This document shows, piece after piece, positions 1 through 6,763 of a stretch of DNA of 16,136 nucleotides (within the stretch, counting starts at the first letter, position 1; each line of letters begins with the position of its first letter). The DNA lies in contig CAJNBY010000026.1 of assembly GCA_905221125.1 (NCBI GenBank), positions 1-16,136 of the forward strand, given 5' to 3'. The position numbers and the translations under genes were made by a program. This stretch comes from a bacterium. Lineage in GTDB: Bacteria > Bacillota > Bacilli > Lactobacillales > Streptococcaceae. The notes beneath the pieces are model-generated. The model was given only the letters and a program-made list of their open reading frames with translations, made no database searches and was not told where the DNA came from.

Positions 1-32
1 CTTATCAGATGATAAATCCGATTTTTAAAGCT

Positions 33-140
33 TATACTCTTCGAAAATCAAATTCAAACCACGTCAGCTTCACCTTGCCGTACTCAAGTACAGCCTTCGG
101 CTAGCTTCCTAGTTTGCTCTTTGATTTTCATTGAGTATTA
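33..140. repeat. RUP-type intergenic repeat
   Basis: This ~107-bp element matches, from memory, the RUP (repeat unit of pneumococcus) family. It starts TATACTCTTCGAAAATC, contains CTTGCCGTACTCAAGTACAG in the middle, and ends GATTTTCATTGAGTATTA. The ends are inverted relatives of each other (ACTC...GAAAATC against GATTTTC...GAGT) and the middle has an inverted CTGTACTTGAGTACGG-like core. RUP elements are thought to be small non-autonomous elements mobilised by an IS630-type transposase and inserted at TA. No coding potential is visible. It sits upstream of the terminator and the mgtA promoter. Confidence 0.85.
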
Positions 141-159
141 AACAAGTACCTCTCATAAG

Positions 160-197
160 AAAATCTCCTAGCAGGAAAGTCTGCTAGGAGATTTTTT
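160..197 (+). terminator. Intrinsic terminator of an upstream gene
   Basis: A perfect 15-bp stem (AAAATCTCCTAGCAG at 160-174 with CTGCTAGGAGATTTT at 181-195) closes a GAAAGT loop and continues into a T run. The flanking A run means it could also work on the reverse strand. It isolates the mgtA promoter from whatever lies to the left of the window. Confidence 0.85.
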
Positions 198-211
198 AAA
201 AAATTTACTCT

Positions 212-239
212 TTGAAAACTTTTCAAAATTTGGTATAAT
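212..239 (+). promoter_or_regulatory. Sigma-70-type promoter for the mgtA riboswitch leader
   Basis: A -35 TTGAAA (212-217) and a perfect -10 TATAAT (234-239) are separated by 16 nt. Transcription would start around 246, exactly at the beginning of the riboswitch aptamer. Confidence 0.8.
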
Positions 240-245
240 AGTACT

Positions 246-345
246 ACTCAAGGGAGTAGCTGGCAGAAACCTGTGATAGTGTCGTCATTCCGAATTTTAT
301 ACTGAAAAGTATGCTTTCCGGCACTATCTTAAACAGCGAGACTTG
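246..345 (+). promoter_or_regulatory. yybP-ykoY manganese riboswitch aptamer
   Basis: The leader carries the hallmarks of the yybP-ykoY family: GGGAGTAGC near the 5' side (253-260), the conserved CGTCATTCCGAA loop segment (283-294), and CAGCGAGAC at the 3' end. Visible helices are GATAGTG 275-281 with CACTATC 322-328, CCGAA 290-294 with TTCCGG near 316-321, and a hairpin ATACT-GAAA-AGTAT at 299-312. The basal helix can be drawn from CAAG 249-252 with CTTG 342-345 and GCTG 259-262 with CAGC 334-337. The family binds Mn2+. Because the basal helix uses bases 342-345 of the terminator's 5' arm, ligand binding should favour antitermination and switch the ATPase on. This agrees with what is known of pneumococcal mgtA, where a Mn-sensing riboswitch activates a Mn2+/Ca2+ ATPase. 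Confidence 0.9.
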
Positions 346-368
346 TTATGATTAACAGGTCTCTTTTT
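338..368 (+). terminator. Riboswitch-controlled leader terminator
   Basis: An 11-bp stem (338-348 GAGACTTGTTA with 353-363 TAACAGGTCTC, one G-T wobble) with a TGAT loop is followed by TTTTT. Its 5' arm overlaps the 3' strand of the aptamer basal helix, so the two structures exclude each other. It is the expression platform, 70 nt before the ATPase start codon. Confidence 0.88.
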
Positions 369-437
369 GTTTGTCGTGAAAAGATGCGATGAGGGAAAAG
401 AGAGTCTGTTTTGCACACAATGTCAAGGAGGAGACAC

Positions 438-3134
438 ATGTCAAAAGAACAAAAACGCCAAGCGTTTTACACTCAGAGTCCTGAAGAGATCTTGCAGGCT
501 GTGGATGCGACCGAGCAAGGTTTGTCATCAAGTGAGGCGGAAAAGCGCCTTGCAGAATTTGGTCACAATGAACTCGAAGAAGGCGAGAAACGATCAATCC
601 TGGTCAAGTTCATCGAGCAATTTAAGGATTTGATGATTATTATCCTAGTTGCGGCAGCTATTTTGTCAGTCGTGACTTCTGGTGGGGAAGATATCGCAGA
701 TGCCATTATCATCCTAGCCGTGGTTATCATCAATGCTGCCTTTGGTGTTTACCAAGAAGGGAAAGCAGAAGAAGCTATCGAAGCCCTCAAATCTATGTCA
801 AGTCCAGCTGCCCGCGTTCTTCGTGATGGGCATATGGCGGAAATTGACTCTAAAGAATTGGTACCAGGTGATATCGTTGCCCTCGAAGCAGGTGATGTAG
901 TACCAGCAGACCTACGTTTGCTTGAAGCCAACTCTCTTAAAATCGAAGAAGCTGCCCTGACAGGTGAGTCTGTTCCAGTTGAAAAAGACTTGACAGTCGA
1001 GCTTGCTGCAGATGCTGGTATTGGTGACCGTGTCAATATGGCCTTCCAAAACTCAAATGTGACTTATGGTCGTGGTCTTGGTGTTGTTGTCAATACAGGG
1101 ATGTACACGGAAGTTGGTCACATTGCTAGCATGCTTCAAGATGCGGATGAGACGGATACACCACTCAAACAAAACTTGAACAACCTTTCTAAGGTCTTGA
1201 CCTATGCTATCTTGGTCATTGCCCTTGTTACTTTTGTAGTGGGTGTCTTCATTCAAGGGAAAAATCCACTCGGTGAGTTGTTGACTTCTGTTGCCCTTGC
1301 TGTTGCAGCCATTCCAGAAGGACTTCCTGCTATCGTTACCATCGTTCTTTCCCTTGGTACTCAAGTTTTGGCCAAACGACATTCCATCGTTCGTAAGTTG
1401 CCAGCAGTAGAAACACTTGGTTCAACCGAAATCATCGCTTCTGATAAGACTGGTACGCTGACTATGAACAAGATGACCGTCGAAAAAGTCTTCTACGATG
1501 CAGTCCTACATGACTCAGCTGATGACATTGAACTAGGTCTTGAAATGCCCCTACTTCGTTCAGTTGTCTTGGCAAATGATACGAAAATTGATGTGGAAGG
1601 CAACCTGATTGGTGACCCAACCGAAACAGCCTTCATCCAATATGCCTTGGACAAGGGATATGATGTTAAAGGCTTTTTAGAGAAATATCCACGTGTGGCT
1701 GAGTTGCCATTTGACTCTGACCGTAAGCTCATGTCAACGGTTCACCCATTGCCAGATGGTCGTTTCCTTGTAGCAGTTAAGGGTGCGCCAGACCAACTCT
1801 TAAAACGTTGTCTTCTTCGTGATAAGGCTGGGGATATTGCTCCGATTGATGAGAAGGTTACAAACCTCATTCATACAAATAACTCTGAAATGGCTCATCA
1901 AGCCTTGCGTGTCCTAGCAGGTGCCTATAAGATTATTGATAGTATTCCAGAAAACCTCACTTCTGAAGAGCTTGAAAATGATTTAATCTTTACTGGTTTG
2001 ATTGGGATGATTGACCCTGAACGTCCTGAAGCTGCTGAGGCTGTTCGTGTGGCTAAGGAGGCGGGAATCCGTCCAATCATGATTACGGGTGACCATCAAG
2101 ATACTGCAGAAGCTATTGCCAAACGTTTGGGAATCATTGATGTCAACGATACAGAAGGTCATGTTTTAACTGGTGCTGAACTCAACGAACTATCTGATGA
2201 AGCCTTTGAAAAAGTAGTTGGGCAATACTCTGTTTATGCCCGTGTATCTCCAGAACACAAGGTTCGTATCGTCAAGGCTTGGCAAAAACAAGGTAAAGTC
2301 GTTGCTATGACAGGTGACGGTGTTAATGATGCGCCAGCTCTGAAAACAGCCGATATCGGTATCGGTATGGGAATCACTGGTACAGAGGTTTCTAAGGGAG
2401 CTTCTGACATGATTCTTGCTGATGACAACTTTGCGACTATCATCGTTGCAGTTGAAGAAGGACGTAAGGTCTTCTCAAACATTCAAAAGACTATTCAGTA
2501 CTTACTTTCTGCCAATACTGCTGAAGTATTAACCATCTTCCTATCAACCTTGTTTGGTTGGGACGTCTTGCAGCCAGTTCATCTTTTGTGGATCAACTTG
2601 GTAACCGATACTTTCCCAGCAATTGCACTAGGTGTTGAACCTGCTGAGCCTGGTGTCATGAACCATAAACCACGTGGACGCAAGGCAAGCTTCTTCTCAG
2701 GTGGTGTTTTGAGTTCTATCATCTATCAAGGTGTACTCCAAGCAGCTATTGTTATGAGTGTTTATGGACTTGCCCTTATTTACCCGGTTCACGTGGGTGA
2801 CAATCATGCCATTCACGCAGATGCCCTTACTATGGCCTTTGCAACTCTTGGTTTGATTCAGCTCTTCCATGCCTACAATGTCAAGTCTGTTTACCAGTCT
2901 ATCTTGACAGTTGGTCCATTCAAGTCTAAGACCTTCAACTGGTCCATCTTGGTATCCTTCATCCTTCTCATGGCAACAATCGTCGTAGAACCGCTTGAAG
3001 GAATCTTCCACGTAACCAAACTAGACTTGTCACAATGGGGAATCGTTATGGGCGGAAGCTTCTCAATGATTATCATTGTCGAAATCGTTAAATTTATTCA
3101 ACGTAAACTTGGTTTTGACAAGAATGCGATTTAA
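438..3134 (+). CDS. mgtA: P-type Ca2+/Mn2+-exporting ATPase (P2A type), MgtA/PacL-like
   Basis: This 898-residue membrane pump is full length for the family and should export divalent cations (Mn2+ and/or Ca2+) from the cytoplasm using ATP. Visible motifs in order: actuator loop TGES (175-178), M4 ion-binding PEGLP (293-297), phosphorylation site DKTGTLT with catalytic D336, ITGDHQDT in the P domain, hinge TGDGVND (625-631), M5 N693/E696 (SANTAEV) and M6 NLVTD (720-724). The M4/M5/M6 residues match the SERCA-type binding sites, which supports P2A rather than a Mg2+-importing P3B pump despite the traditional mgtA name. The start at 438 is preferred over an in-frame ATG at 411 because AAGGAGGA (425-432) lies 5 nt upstream and the resulting N-terminus (MSKEQKRQ) is ordinary. 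Expression is under the upstream riboswitch. The gene appears monocistronic. The transported ion in this strain is inferred from the riboswitch and from pneumococcal work. Confidence 0.95.
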   Translation: MSKEQKRQAFYTQSPEEILQAVDATEQGLSSSEAEKRLAEFGHNELEEGEKRSILVKFIEQFKDLMIIILVAAAILSVVTSGGEDIADAIIILAVVIINAAFGVYQEGKAEEAIEALKSMSSPAARVLRDGHMAEIDSKELVPGDIVALEAGDVVPADLRLLEANSLKIEEAALTGESVPVEKDLTVELAADAGIGDRVNMAFQNSNVTYGRGLGVVVNTGMYTEVGHIASMLQDADETDTPLKQNLNNLSKVLTYAILVIALVTFVVGVFIQGKNPLGELLTSVALAVAAIPEGLPAIVTIVLSLGTQVLAKRHSIVRKLPAVETLGSTEIIASDKTGTLTMNKMTVEKVFYDAVLHDSADDIELGLEMPLLRSVVLANDTKIDVEGNLIGDPTETAFIQYALDKGYDVKGFLEKYPRVAELPFDSDRKLMSTVHPLPDGRFLVAVKGAPDQLLKRCLLRDKAGDIAPIDEKVTNLIHTNNSEMAHQALRVLAGAYKIIDSIPENLTSEELENDLIFTGLIGMIDPERPEAAEAVRVAKEAGIRPIMITGDHQDTAEAIAKRLGIIDVNDTEGHVLTGAELNELSDEAFEKVVGQYSVYARVSPEHKVRIVKAWQKQGKVVAMTGDGVNDAPALKTADIGIGMGITGTEVSKGASDMILADDNFATIIVAVEEGRKVFSNIQKTIQYLLSANTAEVLTIFLSTLFGWDVLQPVHLLWINLVTDTFPAIALGVEPAEPGVMNHKPRGRKASFFSGGVLSSIIYQGVLQAAIVMSVYGLALIYPVHVGDNHAIHADALTMAFATLGLIQLFHAYNVKSVYQSILTVGPFKSKTFNWSILVSFILLMATIVVEPLEGIFHVTKLDLSQWGIVMGGSFSMIIIVEIVKFIQRKLGFDKNAI

Positions 3135-3138
3135 AAAG

Positions 3139-3164
3139 AAAAAGTCATCTTCGGGTGGCTTTTT
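3139..3164 (+). terminator. mgtA terminator with UUCG tetraloop
   Basis: A 10-bp stem (3140-3149 AAAAGTCATC with 3154-3163 GGTGGCTTTT, several G-T pairs) closes a TTCG tetraloop and ends in a T run, 5 nt after the ATPase stop codon. The A-rich left arm could give weaker reverse-strand activity, but no reverse gene abuts it. Confidence 0.8.
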
Positions 3165-3185
3165 GCTACAGTTGAGGGAAAGGGC

Positions 3186-3222
3186 TTGCAGTTATCGACT
3201 TTTGTGCTATAATTGCTATAAT
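3186..3222 (+). promoter_or_regulatory. Promoter of the deformylase-like operon, with duplicated extended -10
   Basis: TTGCAG (3186-3191) and TATAAT (3208-3213) have a 16-nt spacer, and the -10 is extended (TGC before it). The nine bases TGCTATAAT at 3205-3213 are repeated exactly and immediately at 3214-3222, giving a second extended -10 with only a poor -35 match (TCGACT, 3195-3200). Transcripts would start near 3220 or 3229, leaving a short leader with AAGAGGAG at 3235-3242. Confidence 0.75.
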
Positions 3223-3251
3223 ATAGTAAAAAGCAAGAGGAGTATGAGGAA

Positions 3252-3662
3252 GTGGAAAAGAAAATTGTAAAGGATATTTTGTTTTTATCTCAGGTATCTC
3301 AGCCGGCAAGTCAGGATGATCTGTATCTTGTTAGAGATTTACAGGATACGCTTTTAGCAAATCGTGAGACTTGTGTCGGTCTAGCTGCCAATATGATTGG
3401 GGTGCAGAAGCGCGTGATTATCTTTAATCTTGGTTTGGTTCCCGTGGTCATGTTCAACCCAGTGCTCCTGTCCTTTGAAGGCCTTTATGAAACAGAGGAA
3501 GGCTGTTTGTCCTTGACAGGTGTGAGACCTACTAAGCGTTATGAAACCATAAGGGTGTCCTATCGTGACAGTAAGTGGCAGGAACAAACCATTACCTTGA
3601 CAGGCTTCCCAGCTCAGATTTGCCAGCATGAACTGGATCACTTGGAAGGACGAATCATTTAG
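3252..3662 (+). CDS. def: Peptide-deformylase-like protein with altered motif I
   Basis: This 136-residue protein belongs to the peptide deformylase superfamily, whose active members remove the N-formyl group from new proteins using a Fe2+/Zn2+ centre. Motif II is intact (EEGCLSLTG, metal ligand C85) and motif III is intact (QHELDH, ligands H126 and H130, catalytic E127). Motif I reads GLAANMIG (43-50) in place of the usual GLAAPQIG, so the glutamine that stabilises the reaction intermediate is replaced by Met and the preceding Pro by Asn. The protein is also shorter than the usual Gram-positive enzymes (about 180-200 residues). It is probably the second, non-essential deformylase paralogue found in pneumococci, and enzymatic activity is doubtful. 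The start is GTG at 3252 with AAGAGGAG 9 nt upstream. The stop codon overlaps the next gene's ribosome binding site, so the two are cotranscribed. Confidence 0.85.
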   Translation: MEKKIVKDILFLSQVSQPASQDDLYLVRDLQDTLLANRETCVGLAANMIGVQKRVIIFNLGLVPVVMFNPVLLSFEGLYETEEGCLSLTGVRPTKRYETIRVSYRDSKWQEQTITLTGFPAQICQHELDHLEGRII

Positions 3663-3673
3663 GAGGAAAGCAA

Positions 3674-5269
3674 ATGAAACGGATAGTCTTCGAACTTATT
3701 TTTATCGCAACGACCTGGTATATCTTTTTACCGCCCCTTAACCTGACCAGCTGGGAATTTCTCTTTTTCCTCTGTGGGCATTTGCTAGTTGTGGCAATAT
3801 TATTTGGTTTTGGCAGGGGAATCAATCTGGTCAAAACGATTCATGTTCGTCACGGCAAGGCAGAAGCTGCCTTAAATCTAGAGGATGTCAAAATCAATCG
3901 GTTAGGGAAAATTCTTGTAGCTTCTATTGGAGGAATTTTGCTCTTGGCTGGCTTGGTTTCCTTGGTGACTTCTAGCATTTTTCAGGCTAAAAATTATGCC
4001 AATGTAGTCACGGTTACGGAAAAAGAGTTTACTGAATTTCCTAAGAGTGACACCAGTAAGGTTCCTATCCTAGATAGAAGTACTGCTGAAAAAATTGGCG
4101 ACCGCTACTTGGGTTCCCTAACGGATAAGGTATCGCAGTACGTGGCGGCAGATACCTATACTCAACTAACAATCGACGGGAAACCTTATCGAGTTACACC
4201 GCTAGAATACGCAGATCCTATCAAGTGGTTTAACAATCAAGCCAAGGGAATCGGTGAGTATATCAAGGTGGACATGGTAACTGGAAATGCGGACTTGGTG
4301 GACTTGAAGACACCAATCAAGTATTCGGACTCGGAGTATTTTAACCGCGATGTCAAGCGTCACTTGCGCTTGAAGTACCCAACTAAAATCTTCAAGACTC
4401 CATCTTTTGAGGTGGACGATGAGGGCAATCCTTTCTATGTGGCGACGGTTTACCAAAAGCAATTTGGACTTGCTGTTCCTCGTCCTGTTTCAGTCATTAT
4501 CTTGGATGCTACAAATGGAGAAACCAAGGAATACAGCTTGGCAGATGTTCCAGAATGGGTGGACAGAGTTTATCCAGCTGAGGAAACCATCGAGCAAATC
4601 AACTACAATGGCAAGTACAAGGACGGTTTCTGGAATGCTATGATTTCCAAGAAAAACGTGACCCAGACTACCAAGGGCTATAATTACTTGTCTATCGGCA
4701 ATGACATTTATCTCTACACAGGTGTGACGTCAGCCAATGCGGATGAGAGTAATCTTGGTTTCATCCTTGAAAATATGCGAACAGGAGAAATCACTAAGTA
4801 CAACTTGGCTTCTGCGACCGAAGAATCAGCACGTGAATCAGCCGAAGGTGCTGTTCAGGAGAAATCCTACAAGGCAACCTTCCCAATCCTTATCAATCTC
4901 AATGATAAACCACTTTATATTATGGGCTTGAAGGACAATGCTGGTTTGGTCAAAGAGTACGCTTTGGTAGATGCAGTCGAGTACCAAAATGTTATCGTAG
5001 CTACTACAGTGGAAGAGCTACTCAGCAAGTATGCCAATAAAAACGACCTTGAAATTGACAATGCAACCACAGAAAGCATCAAGGGTGTGGTGGCAGACCT
5101 CAAATCAGCTGTTATCAAGGGCGACACCGTCTACTTCTTTAAAGTTGATGGCAAGATTTACAAGGTCAAGGCCTCTGTATCAGATGACCTTCCTTACCTT
5201 GAAAATGGTAAAGCTTTCGAAGGTCAAGTAGGAAAAGACAACTATCTCAAGACCTTTAAAGTGCAGTAA
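3674..5269 (+). CDS. Conserved membrane protein with large extracytoplasmic domain, function unknown
   Basis: This 531-residue protein is not recognised as a member of any functional family. The N-terminus holds three hydrophobic segments, roughly residues 5-22, 28-50 (FLFFLCGHLLVVAILFGFG) and 77-98 (ILVASIGGILLLAGLVSLV). After these comes about 430 residues of soluble, Lys/Asp/Tyr-rich sequence likely to lie outside the membrane. This domain has repeated beta-type motifs such as LTIDGKPYRVTP, VDDEGNPFYVATVY and YFFKVDGKIYKVKA, which loosely resemble PepSY-like 'DGK.Y' strands, but that is only a resemblance. The gene begins at ATG 3674 with TAGGAGGA (3660-3667), which overlaps the stop of the deformylase-like gene, so translation is probably coupled. 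The C-terminus ends in a soluble KTFKVQ. No terminator is obvious after it. Confidence 0.85.
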   Translation: MKRIVFELIFIATTWYIFLPPLNLTSWEFLFFLCGHLLVVAILFGFGRGINLVKTIHVRHGKAEAALNLEDVKINRLGKILVASIGGILLLAGLVSLVTSSIFQAKNYANVVTVTEKEFTEFPKSDTSKVPILDRSTAEKIGDRYLGSLTDKVSQYVAADTYTQLTIDGKPYRVTPLEYADPIKWFNNQAKGIGEYIKVDMVTGNADLVDLKTPIKYSDSEYFNRDVKRHLRLKYPTKIFKTPSFEVDDEGNPFYVATVYQKQFGLAVPRPVSVIILDATNGETKEYSLADVPEWVDRVYPAEETIEQINYNGKYKDGFWNAMISKKNVTQTTKGYNYLSIGNDIYLYTGVTSANADESNLGFILENMRTGEITKYNLASATEESARESAEGAVQEKSYKATFPILINLNDKPLYIMGLKDNAGLVKEYALVDAVEYQNVIVATTVEELLSKYANKNDLEIDNATTESIKGVVADLKSAVIKGDTVYFFKVDGKIYKVKASVSDDLPYLENGKAFEGQVGKDNYLKTFKVQ

Positions 5270-5275
5270 AAAAGG

Positions 5276-5301
5276 TTTATTTAAGAAATATATGTTATAA
5301 T
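5276..5301 (+). promoter_or_regulatory. Possible promoter of the 54-residue membrane protein
   Basis: A perfect TATAAT lies at 5296-5301, 32 nt before the small gene's start codon. The -35 side is weak: TTTATT at 5276-5281 gives only a 14-nt spacer. The small gene could also be read through from the operon upstream, since no terminator separates them. Confidence 0.5.
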
Positions 5302-5333
5302 AAGGTGAATTAAGCCTAATGGAGGACACACAA

Positions 5334-5498
5334 ATGGGTTTTTATGTGATGATTGCTTCAATGCTAATTGGATTGTTTGCTTTGAAGATAGGTTTTTCTC
5401 TGTTCAGGGAGAAACAAGATAAATTCTTATCTATCTTAACAAGCTTAGCTGGCACAGCCCTTGTTCTCGTGGCTATCTGGTTAGGATGGCCAAAATAA
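5334..5498 (+). CDS. Small two-helix membrane protein (54 residues)
   Basis: An ATG at 5334 with a strong GGAGGA (5321-5326, 7-nt spacing) opens a 54-codon frame beginning MGFYVMIASM and ending WLGWPK. Two hydrophobic helices (about 3-24 and 34-52) are separated by a charged turn, FREKQDKF, so it should span the membrane twice. Evidence that it is a real gene: a near-ideal ribosome binding site, a TATAAT element upstream, and a strong terminator 6 nt after the stop. Similar tiny membrane proteins are common and uncharacterised in streptococci, and no function can be assigned. Confidence 0.75.
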   Translation: MGFYVMIASMLIGLFALKIGFSLFREKQDKFLSILTSLAGTALVLVAIWLGWPK

Positions 5499-5504
5499 AC
5501 AGAG

Positions 5505-5530
5505 AAACCTCGGTTAAACCGAGGTTTTTT
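5505..5530 (+). terminator. Terminator after the small membrane protein
   Basis: A 9-bp perfect stem (5505-5513 AAACCTCGG with 5519-5527 CCGAGGTTT) closes a TTAAA loop and runs into T's up to 5530. Confidence 0.88.
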
Positions 5531-5541
5531 AGATGAATTTC

Positions 5542-5570
5542 TTGGTAGTGGCAAAAAAATATGCTACACT
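5542..5570 (+). promoter_or_regulatory. yaaA promoter placed for a leaderless transcript
   Basis: TTGGTA (5542-5547), a 17-nt spacer and an extended -10, TGC-TACACT (5562-5570). The start codon follows only 6 nt after the -10, so transcription should begin at or within a base or two of the ATG at 5577. No Shine-Dalgarno sequence lies between. Confidence 0.75.
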
Positions 5571-5576
5571 ATTAAT

Positions 5577-6305
5577 ATGAAAATTTTAATCCCAACAGCA
5601 AAAGAAATGAACACAGACTTGCCAAGTATCGCAGCAACTCCTTTAAGACCAGAAAGTCAGGCCGTGCTGGATACCTTGGCTCTCTATTCTACTAGTCAAT
5701 TGGAGAGTTTTTACAAGGTATCAGCCGAGAAGGCAGAGGAAGAATTTCAAAATATCCAATCTTTGAAAAGGCAAACTGCTCAACACTATCCAGCCTTGAA
5801 ACTTTTTGATGGACTTATGTACCGCCACATCAAGCGAGACAAATTGACCGAGATAGAACAAGCCTATCTTGAAAATCATGTCTTCATTACCTCGGCTTTG
5901 TACGGTGTCGTTCCAGCCTTGTCACCTATGGCACCTCACCGTTTGGACTTTTTGATGAAGTTAAAAGTCGCTGGTAAGACTTTGAAGAGCCATTGGAAGA
6001 CAGCCTATGATGAAGCTGTGAATGAGGAAGAAGTGATTTTCTCTCTCTTGTCGTCAGAGTTTGAGACTGTATTTTCTAAGGAAATCAGAGAAAAGATGGT
6101 AACCTTCAAATTTATGGAGGATAAAGGTGGTCAGCTGAAGATTCATTCAACCATTTCCAAGAAAGCGCGTGGTGCCTTTCTAACAGCTCTGATAGAAAAC
6201 CAAGTACAAACAGTGGAGGAGGCTCGTCGCTTAAGCTTTGCAGGATTTGTCTACAGAGAAGACCTGTCCCAGCCACAGGAATTGGTTTTTGTAAAGGAAG
6301 TATAG
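5577..6305 (+). CDS. yaaA: YaaA family (UPF0246/DUF328) peroxide-stress protein
   Basis: This 242-residue cytoplasmic protein matches the UPF0246 family along its length. It has the N-terminal strand MKILIPTAKEM (family form: I-SPAKT), the central FDGLMYRHI, and the ALYGVVPALSPMAPHRLDF block equivalent to 'GLYGVLRPLDLMQPYRLEM' in E. coli YaaA. In E. coli the protein limits free iron during hydrogen peroxide stress and binds DNA. The role in streptococci, which make their own peroxide, is inferred and not shown here. The start at 5577 fits the family N-terminus, and the next Met is residue 11. No ribosome binding site precedes it, and the promoter position implies a leaderless mRNA. A shared terminator at 6352-6405 ends the gene. 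Confidence 0.9.
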   Translation: MKILIPTAKEMNTDLPSIAATPLRPESQAVLDTLALYSTSQLESFYKVSAEKAEEEFQNIQSLKRQTAQHYPALKLFDGLMYRHIKRDKLTEIEQAYLENHVFITSALYGVVPALSPMAPHRLDFLMKLKVAGKTLKSHWKTAYDEAVNEEEVIFSLLSSEFETVFSKEIREKMVTFKFMEDKGGQLKIHSTISKKARGAFLTALIENQVQTVEEARRLSFAGFVYREDLSQPQELVFVKEV

Positions 6306-6351
6306 AAGATAGAAGAAAAGAGTCGGGGACAAAAGTCTGACCTTAAATATA

Positions 6352-6405
6352 AAAAGCGAACAAGCTAGTCTTCTGAGTGTCAGAAAAGTAGTCTTGTTCG
6401 CTTTT
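6352..6405. terminator. Bidirectional terminator between yaaA and the reductase remnant
   Basis: A 13-bp perfect stem (6352-6364 AAAAGCGAACAAG with 6393-6405 CTTGTTCGCTTTT) encloses a 28-nt loop. A run flanks one side and T run the other, so it can terminate both the forward yaaA transcript and the convergent reverse gene that ends at 6416. Confidence 0.82.
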
Positions 6406-6415
6406 ATTATGTTAG

Positions 6416-6763
6416 TTACTTGATAACATTGACCAAGTCTTGAGCTTGTTTGTCAAGTGAGTTTAGGACGGTTTCGTCAAGAACCAATTTTCCGTCTGCC
6501 CAAGCAGAGTCATTAACAGGTGCAGCAGTGAAATCACCAACAACTTGCGTACGGATAAATGGCAAGAGATCCTTGTAAATAGCGAAGAGTTGATCGTGAC
6601 CTGCATTGGCTACAGATGATACTGTGAAAAATTTGTCTTGAAGGGCAGAAGCGCCACGTGTATCAGACAAGTCAAGGGCACGAGATAGCCAGTCAAGCAA
6701 GTTTTTCACTGTACCAGGGATAGAGAAGTTGTAGACTGGAGAGGTGACGGAGTGTAGAAATTC
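6416..6763 (-). pseudogene. NADPH-dependent FMN reductase, 3' remnant only
   Basis: Read on the reverse strand, the frame carries the flavodoxin-like reductase motif SPVYNFSIPGTVKNLLDW followed by SRALDLSDTRGA and a normal C-terminus ending LVNVIK. It includes the family's 'P.YN.S.PG.LKN.LDW' flavin-binding signature. Reading upstream, similarity stops around 6745-6755 and an in-frame stop falls at 6764-6766, so only about 110 codons remain. Intact relatives are about 180-190 residues. The missing ~70 N-terminal residues would contain the FMN-phosphate loop, so the fragment cannot be a working reductase. A GTG at 6709 could begin a 97-residue product, but nothing resembling a promoter or ribosome binding site was seen for it. 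The lost 5' part is replaced by the leader of the giant surface protein gene. Confidence 0.82.

Noticed and set aside
411..437. An earlier in-frame ATG that would add nine residues to the cation ATPase
   Set aside because: The added MHTMSRRRH contains the ribosome binding site of the later ATG at 438, and no Shine-Dalgarno sequence precedes 411.
438..3134. Reading the ATPase as a Mg2+ importer because of the mgtA name
   Set aside because: The M4, M5 and M6 ion-site residues match Ca2+-ATPase (P2A) pumps, and the gene sits behind a Mn2+ riboswitch.
3076..3270. A 64-codon forward frame bridging the end of mgtA and the next gene
   Set aside because: It overlaps the ATPase coding end, its terminator and the next promoter, and its translation is low-complexity; it is a shadow frame.
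6320..6345. GTCGGGGACAAAAGTCTGAC as a regulatory hairpin after yaaA
   Set aside because: The pairing is imperfect and there is no T run; the strong terminator at 6352-6405 explains the end of the gene.
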